Part shown: positions 21,252 through 32,039 of the stretch, piece by piece
Layout: each line of letters begins with the position of its first letter
Numbering within the stretch: the first letter of the stretch is position 1
From: Hexactinellida sp. DTS-2022
Taxonomy: Eukaryota > Porifera > Hexactinellida
NCBI GenBank assembly: GCA_028753945.1
Contig: JAPNXP010000011.1
Span: 372,001 to 436,000 of the forward strand
Direction of reading: 5' to 3'
DNA: 64,000 nt
Translations under genes and position numbers: made by a program
The notes under the pieces: model-generated
Database searches by the model: none
What the model saw: only the letters and a program-made list of their open reading frames with translations
Told to the model about the DNA's origin: nothing

Positions 21252-22477
21252 TGTAGTCCCTTTAAATATTCTCAGGAAATCAATAATATTCAATATTTAT
21301 AACTTTGGAGTAAGGGATAATTTAGGTTATTTGGACTGTATTAGTTATTAATTAGAGATCCATTATTTATCCATTAACTGAAATATGGATTATAGTAATG
21401 TGTAAGGAAGTTAGCGTAAAGAGCGGATATTCCCCTATGGTATAATTCTTAATAATTAAATCAATAATTAATGGGTGTGCTCAGTACAGTACTATTTGCA
21501 TATGTGTGGGACAAATCAAATGTGATACATCGTACAAGATGTATCCAATTCCAATATTACATCAGGAATATATAGGGTAGATACAAAGATATCATATTGC
21601 TTAGTATAGAAAGCTCTCAGTGCTATAATCTGGGAAATATAGTAATAGCTTTTAGGCACCAACTTTTGAGGCCGAACAAAAAGTGGGGGCGGGTCCTAAT
21701 ATGGAAATTCTCCAAAATTACTACCCCTAAACAATTTAGTTGCACCTATGTAATAGCTGCAGACTGCAGTTTAAATGGGTTAATGGAATTGACTACAGTT
21801 GAATGCGTATATCATTAGCTAAACGTTTTATTCCCCTTGTTAAAAGTAATTAAGCAACACTCCAATTCTTGTTGAGTAGATTTAAACCGAAACCATTTAA
21901 GGACTGTAGTGGGAGGAATATGCCAGTCTCCATTTTTGACGAGAGTGAACATTGCTATTGATTCATTACAAAACTGTTTTATAATATTATTCTTAGCATC
22001 GATTATACATTGTTGTAGCCAAAACTTCTACAAAATTAGATTAAAAGTTTCGAGCACCCTCAGTTTTAACACTTAATAGTTAAAAAGTTCGGCGCTCCTA
22101 ATAGGGTAGAGCTAAATTATAAAATACTAAGCCTCCTCATTTCTCTGGCATTTTTAAAGCGGAAAACAGTGATTACTGTATAGTTCTGCTGAAGGATTTA
22201 TTTATCATTGTGTAATTTTGGCTTTCGACTATTAAGAGAATTGAATGTCATCACAATGTATCCTTGGTTTGTATAATATGTCTCAATTTGAGCATGAAAC
22301 ACAAGGCCAGTTTCAACAAGCAGTAAGAACTAGAATATTATATATAACCAGAGGGGTATAGTAATTTATTCACACTTTTAGCACCCTATAATAAATAGCC
22401 AGTAAATAAAATAACAATACAGATATTATCAAACACTTCATTCTTCAGTTCTTTTCAAATGTTGAGATTCTGATGTT
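21252..22477. other. Outer part of the right palindrome arm and junction with third copy
   Basis: From 21252 to about 22235 this is the 5' flank of copy 2, mirrored by 17148-18102. It includes the AGGCGCCAAC/GGCGCC-type repeat near 21650-21740, mirrored at 17630-17735. At about 22236 the sequence jumps (ATTAAGAG|AATTGAATG) back to material equivalent to 19675, creating a direct repeat that is the 3' flank of copy 3. A 73-codon frame at 21597-21818 is not supported. Confidence 0.65.
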
Positions 22478-23650
22478 TCAGTGGTTTTGTACATAATCAT
22501 CGTTGTTTTTTTCAATCAACCTTTGAATAAGCACAGTATTAATGCTACTGCCTCTTATCCTCTTCTTAATGCTACGAAAAAGATTCAGGAAAGATACAAA
22601 CAGATAAGGCACGGTCTGTATACACAATCCAATGGTGAGAATAATTTCTTGTATAGAACATAGAATTAGATTGTAAATAATCACATTTGGATGATAAATA
22701 AATTTAAACTTGTCGGGACCTTCAGGGAGATATAGAATCTTAGCAAACCAATCGTTGGGGAATACTAATATAGTAACCACGACTGAATGAATGCAGAAAA
22801 TAATAAAAAATGTACACTGAAAGAAAAGAGTTAAAAGTAGGACAACGGAGAAATATTTGTAATTCCCGTATACAGTTTTATAATAGAAACATATTTCGAC
22901 ACTTTCATTGTTGAGTGCATCAGTGAGTCGTTGTTTGAGCAGTCGACGCAATTGCCTAGTTACCTTAACGAGAATAAGGTATTCAAGAAGGGTAGCGAAT
23001 GCAATTATAAAGTAGAATGGTATCATTAACTTACGAAATAACCCACTCATGAAGAGTACGAGAAGAAAAGACAGCGAAATCCCAAGTTTAGTTTTAAGTT
23101 TCAAATTGTACTTGTAAAAACTGTATTTATGCACCAAGAATTGACTCAGAATACGGACTAGTACTACCAAACAATATACTGGGACGACAATCAGTGCTCT
23201 GAAAAGTCGAAGGTCAAAATGAAATAAAGATAGATAAAATCCCTCATCGAAACTATAGCCATCATGTCTAAAAAACACAGAGAAAATAGAAACACTTTGA
23301 TCAAAAGATTTATTGAGATGTTTTGTCTCATAACTTATGATAGAAAAAGCTAAAATAATTGGGAGAAGTGCAGATTCACACAGACAGATCATAATCAGAA
23401 ACATATCTCTAATTCTATAGGAATTGTGGTTATTCAATACTTCCCTCCACTCTTCATGACATCTTAACATACGTAATTTTATTTTTTTATTTCGTTTCTT
23501 GAATCGTCTGAGTATACATACTAACCATGAAAGGGATAGGATGAACACAAAAAAAAGATTGAGGGAGATAAGTGGGCTACAAAACAGATTAATTGAAATA
23601 TTAGCTTTGTTAGCCCAATGATATATGTTATCCTGAGTTGTTGTAGCCAT
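22478..23650 (-). CDS. Orphan 7TM receptor-like protein, copy 3 (chimeric)
   Basis: 390 aa, ATG at 23648-23650. Residues 1-136 are clearly divergent from copies 1 and 2: different N-terminus MATTTQDNIY, different outer loop, about half the residues changed. From G137 (GFYLSLFHFDLRLF, codon at about 23242) to the stop it is almost identical to them, and the identity continues through the 3' flank to 22237. It shares RALIVVPVYC with copy 1 against copy 2, but LLVLFMSG with copy 2 against copy 1. This is the pattern expected of gene conversion or unequal exchange with a breakpoint between TM2 and TM3. Topology and motifs are as in copy 1. Confidence 0.85.
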   Translation of the reverse strand: MATTTQDNIYHWANKANISINLFCSPLISLNLFFVFILSLSWLVCILRRFKKRNKKIKLRMLRCHEEWREVLNNHNSYRIRDMFLIMICLCESALLPIILAFSIISYETKHLNKSFDQSVSIFSVFFRHDGYSFDEGFYLSLFHFDLRLFRALIVVPVYCLVVLVRILSQFLVHKYSFYKYNLKLKTKLGISLSFLLVLFMSGLFRKLMIPFYFIIAFATLLEYLILVKVTRQLRRLLKQRLTDALNNESVEICFYYKTVYGNYKYFSVVLLLTLFFQCTFFIIFCIHSVVVTILVFPNDWFAKILYLPEGPDKFKFIYHPNVIIYNLILCSIQEIILTIGLCIQTVPYLFVSFLNLFRSIKKRIRGSSINTVLIQRLIEKNNDDYVQNH

Positions 23651-24538
23651 TGATTTATTTGAAAAACTTCAAATAATCATTATTTATTGTTTTAAAGTTA
23701 GGGAGAATTTAAATGGATTTGAACTGTACTATTACTAGGAGATTTTTGTAATGGATATTTAGTAAATAAATCCTATTAGTGGTTAAATATTGATTACACT
23801 TTTCTAACTGTAAACTATATTGTCATTAAATTTGGGATTTTTTCTCGGTCAATGAGAGAAATAAGCTAGTGTTTATTACTGCCTAATAACAAAATTTAGT
23901 AGTTGTGTGGTTATCCTTCACAAATTATAATTATGAAGATGTTTACTGATGCATGCTAACAACAGGATAATTCTAACAATTCCTGACATAATATTACATA
24001 TTGAAACACCTCTTTATCTAACAAAGAATTACGACAATGGTAATTATTATACAAAACATTATCCGCCCCTGATTCAATGTAGTTAATATTTATTAATTAT
24101 TATATTTAAGTGAACTCGAATTGTGTGTTATTGTATTTTGCCACAACCCTATTGTGTCTGAATTATTGATATTTTAATGTGAATTTAAAGGATCAGTTGA
24201 GTTTTACTGTTAACTTTTAGTATACAACAAATTTGCAATAAGCATTCAGTTAGATAAAAATAAACTTCGTTATGAGACTGTTTTTATAAATTGACCTACA
24301 AATACATCGGTCGACACCTTCCCAATATGACTTCGCAAAGGTGAATTTTTTATGTTAAAAAATTCAACAGTGCAACCAAATTGCAATGGAAAAATTTATC
24401 CAATTAAAAGTACGTAGTTCTAATTAATTTTCAAATTTATGAAAAAATAACAAAGTAATTAATAGGAAGTAGTAAATGAGCAACCAATACTTTGAATAAT
24501 ACATTGGTTAATAAGTAAATAATTGGTTAATAAGTAAA
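23651..24538. other. Intergenic between 7TM copies 3 and 4
   Basis: AT-rich, no gene seen. The stretch 24337-24366 (TTCGCAAAGGTGAATTTTTT) matches 55437-55465 in inverted sense and is a dispersed repeat fragment. Not part of the recent duplication. Confidence 0.5.
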
Positions 24539-25705
24539 TTAATGAAATTGTGAATAAGCATCATGGTTGTTTGTGAGTAGTTTTTGGATATAAGAATTTT
24601 GAACCGAAAAATCCCTACGTATATGCCTGATATACCGAAACAAACGTCTCAAAGATACGAATAATAATGGAACAAGTAACAGGCAATATCCAATGACTAG
24701 AAATATTTCTTCCAGAGAAGATACTATCAGGTCATATTCTTTTGCATATTTGGGATGCATACTCTGTGATGTCCCTGGAATAGTAAATAGAACATTGAAC
24801 TCAATATTAGGGTTTACCATCAATACCATGACAATTGGATGTATAAAGTTAATGGAGAAAGCAATGACTTGGAATAAGAATGCGAGCAAAAGAGCTATAG
24901 AACTGTACTTATAATCTGCATATGCTATTCTGTAGTAGAGCACTACACGGTAACTCTGATTTTCATGAATCCTAGCATCATTAAGACGTTGTTTGAGTAA
25001 TTTTAAAAGCTTTTTAGTAAAAATCGCTATTAAAATGAATTCATAGTTTATTACTAGAACAGTTAAAGCGTATTGGAGCAGTATTAATGGTCGTATTAAT
25101 CCTAATATTGAGATAATGATCAGCAGAGAAATTGAAAAGGTTAACTTGCGTTCCAACTTGAGAGGAGATTTGTAATAACTGTATTGATGAATCAGGAATT
25201 GAGTTAGAATACGAACGAATACAAAAGTGAAACAGACGGAGGTTGCTGTAATTGAATTTGAAATACGTATCACTTTATAAGTTAATGAATTAAGGTATCT
25301 ATCATCAACATGAAATTCATGAAGGGAAAGAACGGGGCTTTTTATCTTAACGGGATTTTTATCTGCCATAATTCCGAATTTTCCAAATTGATATAGAATT
25401 ATAGATAGAGCCCATGCACATTCACTCATACAAATAACAATTAATAGAATTTTCTTAATTCTGTTAGATTTAAAATTTTTACAATTGTTTTCCATCAAGT
25501 AAACAGGTCTTGAAGTTTTCAATTCAATTTGATATTTCTTATTATCCTTAATAATTTGAATGGTTAAATAAATTAACCAGGAAATGGAGAGAAAAAAGTG
25601 AAAAGTAAGTTCAATATACAAAATTCCACCGCAAAATTGGGCTATTATACTATTAGATTTTGAGATGATCGAATATAATTCTGTAGTTTCAGTTGTATTG
25701 TTCAT
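24539..25705 (-). CDS. Orphan 7TM receptor-like protein, copy 4
   Basis: 388 aa, intronless, ATG at 25703-25705. Hydrophobic segments at about 27-49, 84-106, 148-170, 188-208, 209-230, 267-298 and 325-352, with basic inner loops. One N-terminal sequon (N3). Family motifs are present: VRILTQFLIHQYSYY (164-178), LLKQRLNDA (236-244), YYRIAYADYKYSS (257-269), a VSLRRLFR block after TM7 (350-357) and the tail IQKLLTNNHDAY (373-384). It is well diverged from copies 1-3, so it predates the palindrome, and gives the best view of the conserved core together with the members at 51255 and 58532. Confidence 0.82.
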   Translation of the reverse strand: MNNTTETTELYSIISKSNSIIAQFCGGILYIELTFHFFLSISWLIYLTIQIIKDNKKYQIELKTSRPVYLMENNCKNFKSNRIKKILLIVICMSECAWALSIILYQFGKFGIMADKNPVKIKSPVLSLHEFHVDDRYLNSLTYKVIRISNSITATSVCFTFVFVRILTQFLIHQYSYYKSPLKLERKLTFSISLLIIISILGLIRPLILLQYALTVLVINYEFILIAIFTKKLLKLLKQRLNDARIHENQSYRVVLYYRIAYADYKYSSIALLLAFLFQVIAFSINFIHPIVMVLMVNPNIEFNVLFTIPGTSQSMHPKYAKEYDLIVSSLEEIFLVIGYCLLLVPLLFVSLRRLFRYIRHIRRDFSVQNSYIQKLLTNNHDAYSQFH

Positions 25706-26298
25706 TTTAATATTGTGATTTTTTACAATTTTTTCTCAATATTTATACATATAAATACTATCCTAATGGTTATTGATAATATAATCATCACTGTAATCTT
25801 ATAGGTATTATTTTCACATTATGATTTGTATGCTATTACTCTGAACTTCAATATACGTAAACTGATAATCGATTATATATTACACGAAGTGATTTGTTTG
25901 CCGAATTCATGAATTGTATTTTTCTAATACAACTATTTTAAAATAGCTGCGTGTAAAATTAATTTGTGTCCTCTAAAATATATTCCTTTCAATAATATAA
26001 TGAGTTGTAGTTATTTATGATCATATGTCAGTAATTTACACAGAAAGATAAGTTATAAATATATGGAGACAAAAATAACGTAAAAACTTCAGTTTAGCTG
26101 ATTGTACAAAAATCTATTTCACAAATCATTTTTCTAAAATAACCAACACTACATCCAAAATCTTATAGAAATTCTAAAATACACATGATTCTTCCAAACA
26201 AAATTATTTATGCTGGAAATTACTGTGATGATAACAGAACAAACAAATATTAAGCAGTAAAGACATTACAACAATAATAGTATACAACTACAAGTTAA
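25706..26298. other. Intergenic between 7TM copies 4 and 5
   Basis: About 590 bp of AT-rich sequence. Directly upstream of copy 4 the minus strand reads TTATATGTATAAATA (about 25743-25757), a plausible TATA region 40-55 bp before the ATG. Nothing else seen. Confidence 0.45.
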
Positions 26299-27465
26299 TT
26301 AATTAATTTTCTCTAACAATGCTTTAATCAAATCGTGGTTAGGATAATCTCTACTTTGCCTTATATAAGATCTCATTGCATTCACAAACACATTTACCGA
26401 CACAATGCAATATGGAATAACAAGTAAGCCATATCCAATGGTAACCAATATTGTTTCAAACGATGTAAATAAATTTGAAATGATCACCAATTGTGACATG
26501 TAAGGTTGTGGAAGTTGAGATAGATTAGCTATTTCGGTATTCAATAGAATGATTTTGAGCCAATTTGTAGGAGCTGTTGCAACTAGCCAAAATAATGAAA
26601 ATATAAATGTAAAGATTAAATTAACTAATTGTAAAAAAAGTGACAACACTAGTATTGAAGAACCAATTCTGAATTCCAAATAGGCATTTCTGTAATATCT
26701 GATAACATATTTAGCTTGATTTTCATGTGTTTTAGCATCGAAATACCTTTTGTATAATAGGCTACAGAGGGATTTAGTAGCCTTGGTGTAAGAAACAAAT
26801 TCACAAATGAAAATAAGAATTACGAATGTCCATTGAATAATGACTGTTTGACGAAACAATCCCAAAATAAAAACGAATATTAAAAGATATAATTTACGCT
26901 TTATTCTTGAACTAATTTTAAAAGATGAATTTGGATAGAAACTGTATTGTTGGCAGAGATATTGTGCAAAAATATTAACCAAAATTATCAGTAACAGATA
27001 AATTGTCAAAAAACCTGAAATAGAAAGTTTATTCAAAAAATCATTTTGAAGAATTGTATACATCTCATCTTTATAGGATGAGGTTGGAAATCTATGTCTA
27101 TGATCTTCCCTTGATGTTCTCTTAAATTCGGATAAAGTTCTTTCAAGTACAAGCGATGCAACCAAAAACCATTCTATGGTACTAATGGCAATTATAAAGT
27201 TATTCTTAACAATTTGACGCTGACAATTTGCAAACTTTATTTTCAATTCTTCTCTAAAATATGAATTCTGGACTTTAATGAGATATTTGATGCATCTTTT
27301 TTCCTGTATTTGTCTATATATGAAATATATTGACCAAATAAAGGAAAGGACCATCAAAAATCCTAAAAGTAAAATCAAAATACTCGTAAAAGTTTCATTA
27401 ATAGCTACAAAAATATCACAAAAATCCATAGCATTTGAGATATTCGACACATTATTACCTGTCAT
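26299..27465 (-). CDS. Orphan 7TM receptor-like protein, copy 5 (divergent)
   Basis: 388 aa, ATG at 27463-27465. Seven hydrophobic segments (first at about 26-50, last at about 325-350) and three N-terminal sequons (N5, N8, N23). The family blocks are recognisable but drifted: VNIFAQYLCQQYSFY (163-177) for the post-TM3 motif, LLYKRYFDAKTHENQ (236-250), YYRNAYLEF (257-265), and a shortened tail ending LIKALLEKIN. The Arg of RILTQ is replaced by Asn. A candidate TATA (GTATAAATT, minus strand, about 27512-27522) lies about 50 bp upstream. Probably a long-separated member of the same family. Confidence 0.78.
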   Translation of the reverse strand: MTGNNVSNISNAMDFCDIFVAINETFTSILILLLGFLMVLSFIWSIYFIYRQIQEKRCIKYLIKVQNSYFREELKIKFANCQRQIVKNNFIIAISTIEWFLVASLVLERTLSEFKRTSREDHRHRFPTSSYKDEMYTILQNDFLNKLSISGFLTIYLLLIILVNIFAQYLCQQYSFYPNSSFKISSRIKRKLYLLIFVFILGLFRQTVIIQWTFVILIFICEFVSYTKATKSLCSLLYKRYFDAKTHENQAKYVIRYYRNAYLEFRIGSSILVLSLFLQLVNLIFTFIFSLFWLVATAPTNWLKIILLNTEIANLSQLPQPYMSQLVIISNLFTSFETILVTIGYGLLVIPYCIVSVNVFVNAMRSYIRQSRDYPNHDLIKALLEKIN

Positions 27466-28335
27466 TGCTTTGTGCTTGCCAATTTAGGATTATTCTTCAA
27501 TGAATACTCTCTCTAATTTATACTCATTATGGATTGACATAATATATGGATATGATTCATTGATAAGTATATTATGTTAGAATATGATGTAATAATACGT
27601 TAGAAATTATATCTTCTGTAATCTACAGGAATAAGTTCCTTGTAGAGTTGAAAGGGAAAAATAAATTGTATTCAAATGTATTTTTACAAGTGAATCATAT
27701 CTAAACATATTGTGTCATTTGAAATCTCATTTGACAAAAAATTATTAATTTGTGGTATACTCAGTTATGATATGATATTATGTATTTTTATACAGTGCAA
27801 ATTAATTCAGTTATAGTGAATACAGAAAGAGTTAATTCTGTTTACTTGACACCGAGTTACTCTACTGAAATTATAATATCTATAATGATGCATTAACCAC
27901 GCTATTAAATAACCGAAGGAATATTAGTAGTATTACAGTATATAACATAATGAGATGTTAAAGACTTGTGTAAATTATTTTGCAAAGAAGGATATATGTC
28001 GTTTAACCTTTGGGGTATCTGAAAGAAGGAAGGTAAATGGAGTTGCTATTATTTTAATAAATTACTAAATCAATAGTCATACCCATCTCAAGAATCTAAC
28101 TACGTAGATATAAACAACAGTTATGCATAATATCAATTGAAATATAAGTTCCTGTATAAAAGAAACTTGTGTTTGTTTATGTCAATGAATCATCATTCTG
28201 AGTAATTGTAAACTATTGTTCTTGAGAAGAACTAGGGCTTCAGTTCTGATATGAACTAATATATGCATAACTTGTGGTACTTATATCAAGTAAGATTTTT
28301 GAGTAAGTGTATGACTATTGAATTTATAATCTAAT
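27466..28335. other. Intergenic between copy 5 and the Cys-repeat gene
   Basis: AT-rich. Contains the left arm (27962-28034) of an inverted repeat whose right arm is the first part of the coding region at 28336. No other structure noticed. Confidence 0.55.
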
Positions 28336-28422
28336 ATGGCAACTGCAGTTACCTTCCTTCTTTCAGATACCCCAAAGGTTAAACGACATATATCCTTCTT
28401 TGCAAAAGAATTTACACAAGTC
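27962..28422. repeat. Inverted repeat pairing upstream DNA with the 5' coding sequence of the Cys-repeat gene
   Basis: The left arm 27962-28034 is the reverse complement of 28349-28422 over about 74 bp with one clear mismatch. Shared words include TTACCTTCCTTCTTTCAGAT, ACCCCAAAGGTTAAACGACA and TATATCCTTCTTTGCAAAA. The loop is about 315 bp. The right arm encodes residues 5-29 of the downstream protein, its leader before the first Cys repeat. Confidence 0.9.
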
Positions 28423-31400
28423 TGCATCGGCATTAACATTGAGGCAGTGTGTTCTAATCACAGCTGTGAATCTGTACAAAACTCCGATGGACTTGTCATC
28501 ATCAAGTTATCTGGGATAACAAGCTGTGCTTACCAGGACGTAGTCAAATATCTGAGGTGTTCGTCTTGTGGATGTGTGCTTCCGCCAGAGAGAGTTAGAG
28601 GGGTTGTTTTCGTACGGTGTCAAGCCACAATTAATCTTGGTAAGGAGTCTGTGAATTTTCGAGTTAGAGGTGAGGAAACTTTGCTATGGGAATTACCATT
28701 CCAAGGGGTAGATGTACTAATCACCCTCCTAGACAAAGACCCACAGCCCAAGGGTGATTCAAAAGAATATCCCGGTGAAGGAGTGAATCTTTCGACTGTA
28801 TGTCCCAACAACGAGTACCAGGAGTTAAATACTAGCGCTCGCGAAATGTCCAAGTTAGTATGTGAGATAGATGTATCCGGCCCTTCGGCTACCGATGTAA
28901 ACTCAGTACATATTAGCACTCCAGAAACGGTTGAACCCGACAAAGGGAAACCCACCTCCCCAAAGAATACATTAAGCATGTTAAACCAAATTCTAGCAGA
29001 GTTTATGGGAAAGTACAATCTAGCAATCACCCCAGGATTGAATCTTTTGGCCAAATGTTCAAAAGATCGATGTTCCTCTAATGAAAGGGGTATTGGTGTC
29101 ATATGCATTGGTATAGGTAGCGCCAATTCACTCCAGTATAAAGAAGTTATTCTCGGCCATACCTTCCATCTTGCCATCAACCCGTGCCGCTTACCTGTTT
29201 CAAAGGTATATTCCTTTTCCAGTGCAAAGCTAAGATTGCTATGTGTGGTGAGGAAACTAAGTATTCAGTGGGTCGAATCCCTGAGGTATTTGCTATTAGT
29301 CTGGAAAGTGATGAGGTAGAAATTACGGTGCTGGAAACAAGAGCTGAAATTCAAACAGGTATTAAATCTCCAAAAACATCTAAATGGTCCAAAGGAGGTC
29401 TCACCCATTCTGGATCGAGTGAAAAATCATTCAAGCGTGCATGTATTGGACTAAATTTAGAAGCCATGTGTGTAAACCCTAATTGCGAAGCATCACTTGT
29501 TGTTATTCCCTGTCCCAACATCACTGAGTGCGTGTACTCCTCCCTATTAACAGGTATTGCTTGTCCCGGATGTCAATGTGAGATCTCTCCTCTCTGTTTC
29601 ATTGGTATAACACTCGTCAAGTGTAAAGCAGAGGTTAAAATAGGGGATGAAAAAGACATCGTCACAGCAGAAGGAGACGAGACCGTTGACATTGAAGTTA
29701 ACCTGCAAGGACCAGAAGTGTACGTTAGTATTATTAAGCGGCACATATTCAGTTCTAGCGAACTCTCAGGGGGAAGTGGGAAGGAGTACACCAGTTGTAC
29801 AACAGGTCTCAATTGTATAGTTTCATGTGAAAACCCGGAATGTCTCGCATTCAAAGATAATGACGGATATGTAGTTGTTAATTTTAAAGATGTGTCTACT
29901 GGTGTATTGCTGGAAGTGGCAAAGGGTATGAAGTGTCCTGCCTGTTTTCAAGTTCTCCTTTTCTCTAACTTAATAGCAGTCCAATTCGTGCGTTGTAACG
30001 GACAGTTACAGATAGGGTCAGAGACTGAATTGTTCAATTCTGTAGGGAGTATGATATCAAGATTTAGGATATTTTCAGGGGGTCTTGAAGTATCTTTCTC
30101 AATTGTTAATACTGAATCCTTTCGAGATTTTCTAATACCAGAGAAAGGACTTAATCTCATCGGCAAGTGTTCTAACACCTCTTGCCCTTCACAATCCCAA
30201 CAATCGCTTGAGGGTATCATTTGCTTAAAAGTGGGAGAAGTCACAAACTGCAGGATCCAGAGATTAATTCAAAATCGGACTTGTCCACGTTGTGACCATG
30301 CCATCCCCACAGACAGTTTTATATCCACTACATACACTCAATGTACAGCTCAAGTTAAGACCAGTGAGTTTACAATTTCATATATGGTAGGACAAAAAGC
30401 AGAACATGTTCCCATTGCTATACGGACGCAGCCAGTGATTGACATTTTGCCAGTCCAGACAAAGAATTTATCCCTTGAACCCGTTGGGTCTCCATATAAG
30501 CTGATGAAGAGAGGAATGAACTTGAAAGTCATGTGTTCAAACTTAGATTGTGCGACTAAAAAGTCTGGTGATGGCATCTTAATATTCTCTCTTCAAGAAA
30601 TGAAACTATACAAGTTCGAAGAACTCTTATCCACTGTTAATTGTCCTGCATGTCAAAACACTCTCTCTCACATGCAACTATTAACTCTATCCTTCGTCCA
30701 CTGCAGAGCCGAGATGTTAGTTGGAAAAGCGCGGTTTGTCATTGAGGCCAAGAATGAGGAAGTGATAGACTTAAAACTAGATTTTTCTAAATCTGATATC
30801 ACAATCCATGTCATGGAAAAGGAGGCCGATGTCTCTGTTCTATTTCCAGAAATTCAGAGTGAGGGATCAACAAGCAAGGCGGTGGAATTCTCTTACCACT
30901 CAGCATGCCATGGTCTTAATTTCATGGTCGTCTGCTCCAATCCTATTTGTGAGTCTGTTAAAAACAGCGAGTGTGTTGTGATAAATTCAGGACACATATT
31001 GCACTGTGATCTCAGACCAGTTATGCAATTACTGAACTGTTCTTCTTGCGAGGATAGAATATCCCCTGATCAGGTTAGAGAGGTATCATTCTTTTGTTGC
31101 TCAGGTGAGATTATTATTAATGGAAAGGAGGAAAAATTCAATTCCACAGGTTCAGTCACTTCTGATTTCAAAATACCATGCGACAACTCACCTGTCATTA
31201 TTAAAATTTACCACAGAGAATACAATGTCATACAGAATCCGGTTTTTGGATACAAAAGGAGACCATTCAACAAACATCACAATGGAATTAACTTCCACTG
31301 TTATTGTAAAAACCCTTCTTGCACAACTGTTAAGGTGAGATCCGGACTTGTTGTCCAGAGGAATGCCCTATTTATACGAGAGCATGGTTACGATCCTGAT

Positions 31401-31646
31401 ACATGCAATTACAGTCAGGAGATTTCGCATCTTAAGTGTCCCTCATGTGGATCTCATCTCAAGAAATACTACGTGTGGGGAGTGGGACTCGTGCACTGTA
31501 AGGGAACCATAACCAGATACGGATCCCCTTCAGAATCCTTCTATCCCAACACAGGAGTTGTTGTATTGTACCAGCTGGATGCTGAGGATACTTCTTTAAA
31601 GATAGAATTCAAGCTCACTTGGTCTATCTTTTCATTTCTTATGTAA
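28336..31646 (+). CDS. Eight-repeat Cys-rich (zinc-ribbon-like) protein, interrupted by one frameshift
   Basis: Two overlapping frames, 28336-29319 and from about 29163 to 31646, encode one protein of roughly 1,100 aa. It has eight repeats of about 100 aa at 28423, 29023, 29437, 29797, 30141, 30508, 30902 and 31279. Each has G-[LIM]-N, C-x4-C, a Cys-x2-Cys knuckle about 30 residues later (CSSC, CPGC, CPAC, CPRC, CPAC, CSSC, CPSC), a single Cys in a F-x-x-C-x-A/G motif and a following beta-like stretch. The spacing suggests a zinc ribbon per repeat. In repeat 2 the reading shifts from frame 1 to frame 3 at about 29160-29166, exactly at the first Cys of the expected C-P-S-C, leaving PSC in the new frame. 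A one-base loss explains this. Repeat 1 is separated from repeat 2 by a Ser/Thr-rich linker of about 95 aa. No signal peptide or TM. I recognise no named family; function unknown. Either a recent pseudogene or a sequence error. Confidence 0.75.
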
Positions 31647-32039
31647 GTTAACTACCTATTTAGGTACTGAAGTAGAATTCCCATAAACTATTTCCCATCA
31701 ACCCTTGTTAATTTTAGTACACACTTATATACGTGTAGTATGTATCTTATTATTACCTTTCGTCTGAGCTTTATGCAATACATATTTCTCATGTTGTTTT
31801 CGCTAATATAAACCTCAATGTGAATCACCAGTGTTTCACTCTAATTATTAGTATACGTACTAACCATTGGGATTTCTGTATCCCGCAACACTCTAACTTT
31901 TGTTTTTCAATGACACACTCTAGAAATTTGATACTAGTAAATAATCTTTGTTCTGTATAGATTGAAATTACATTCTACCAATTTGATCATAAGATGACGA
32001 AATATGTAACTTAATGAACAAAATAAAGCCCACTATACA

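Larger units (their letters stand above)
17148..22235. repeat. Large near-spacerless palindrome carrying two 7TM genes
   Basis: The left arm (about 17148-19671) and right arm (about 19672-22235) are inverted copies of about 2.5 kb meeting near CCCTTTTAAGGG at 19667-19678. Landmarks at matching distances include TAATAGTCGAAAG at both outer ends, TTTTTAAAGCGG, the CTATTAGGAG block, the genes 18103-19287 and 20076-21251, and CAAACCAAG near the centre. The arms differ by scattered substitutions and small indels. Immediately beyond the right arm (22237 onward) the right-arm start repeats in direct orientation, with a deletion of about 160 bp, and leads into the third gene. Confidence 0.9.

Noticed and set aside
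20076-21293. Longer start of 7TM copy 2 at 21293
   Set aside because: It would need a TTG start and the homologous position in copy 1 has an in-frame stop; the ATG at 21251 matches copy 1.
28620-29180. 186-codon ORF on the minus strand
   Set aside because: Antisense shadow of the Cys-repeat gene, whose plus-strand repeats are clearly the coding sense.
29160-29210. Possible intron instead of a frameshift in the Cys-repeat gene
   Set aside because: Candidate GT/AG pairs would delete the knuckle and following beta segment, whereas a one-base shift keeps full alignment to the other repeats.
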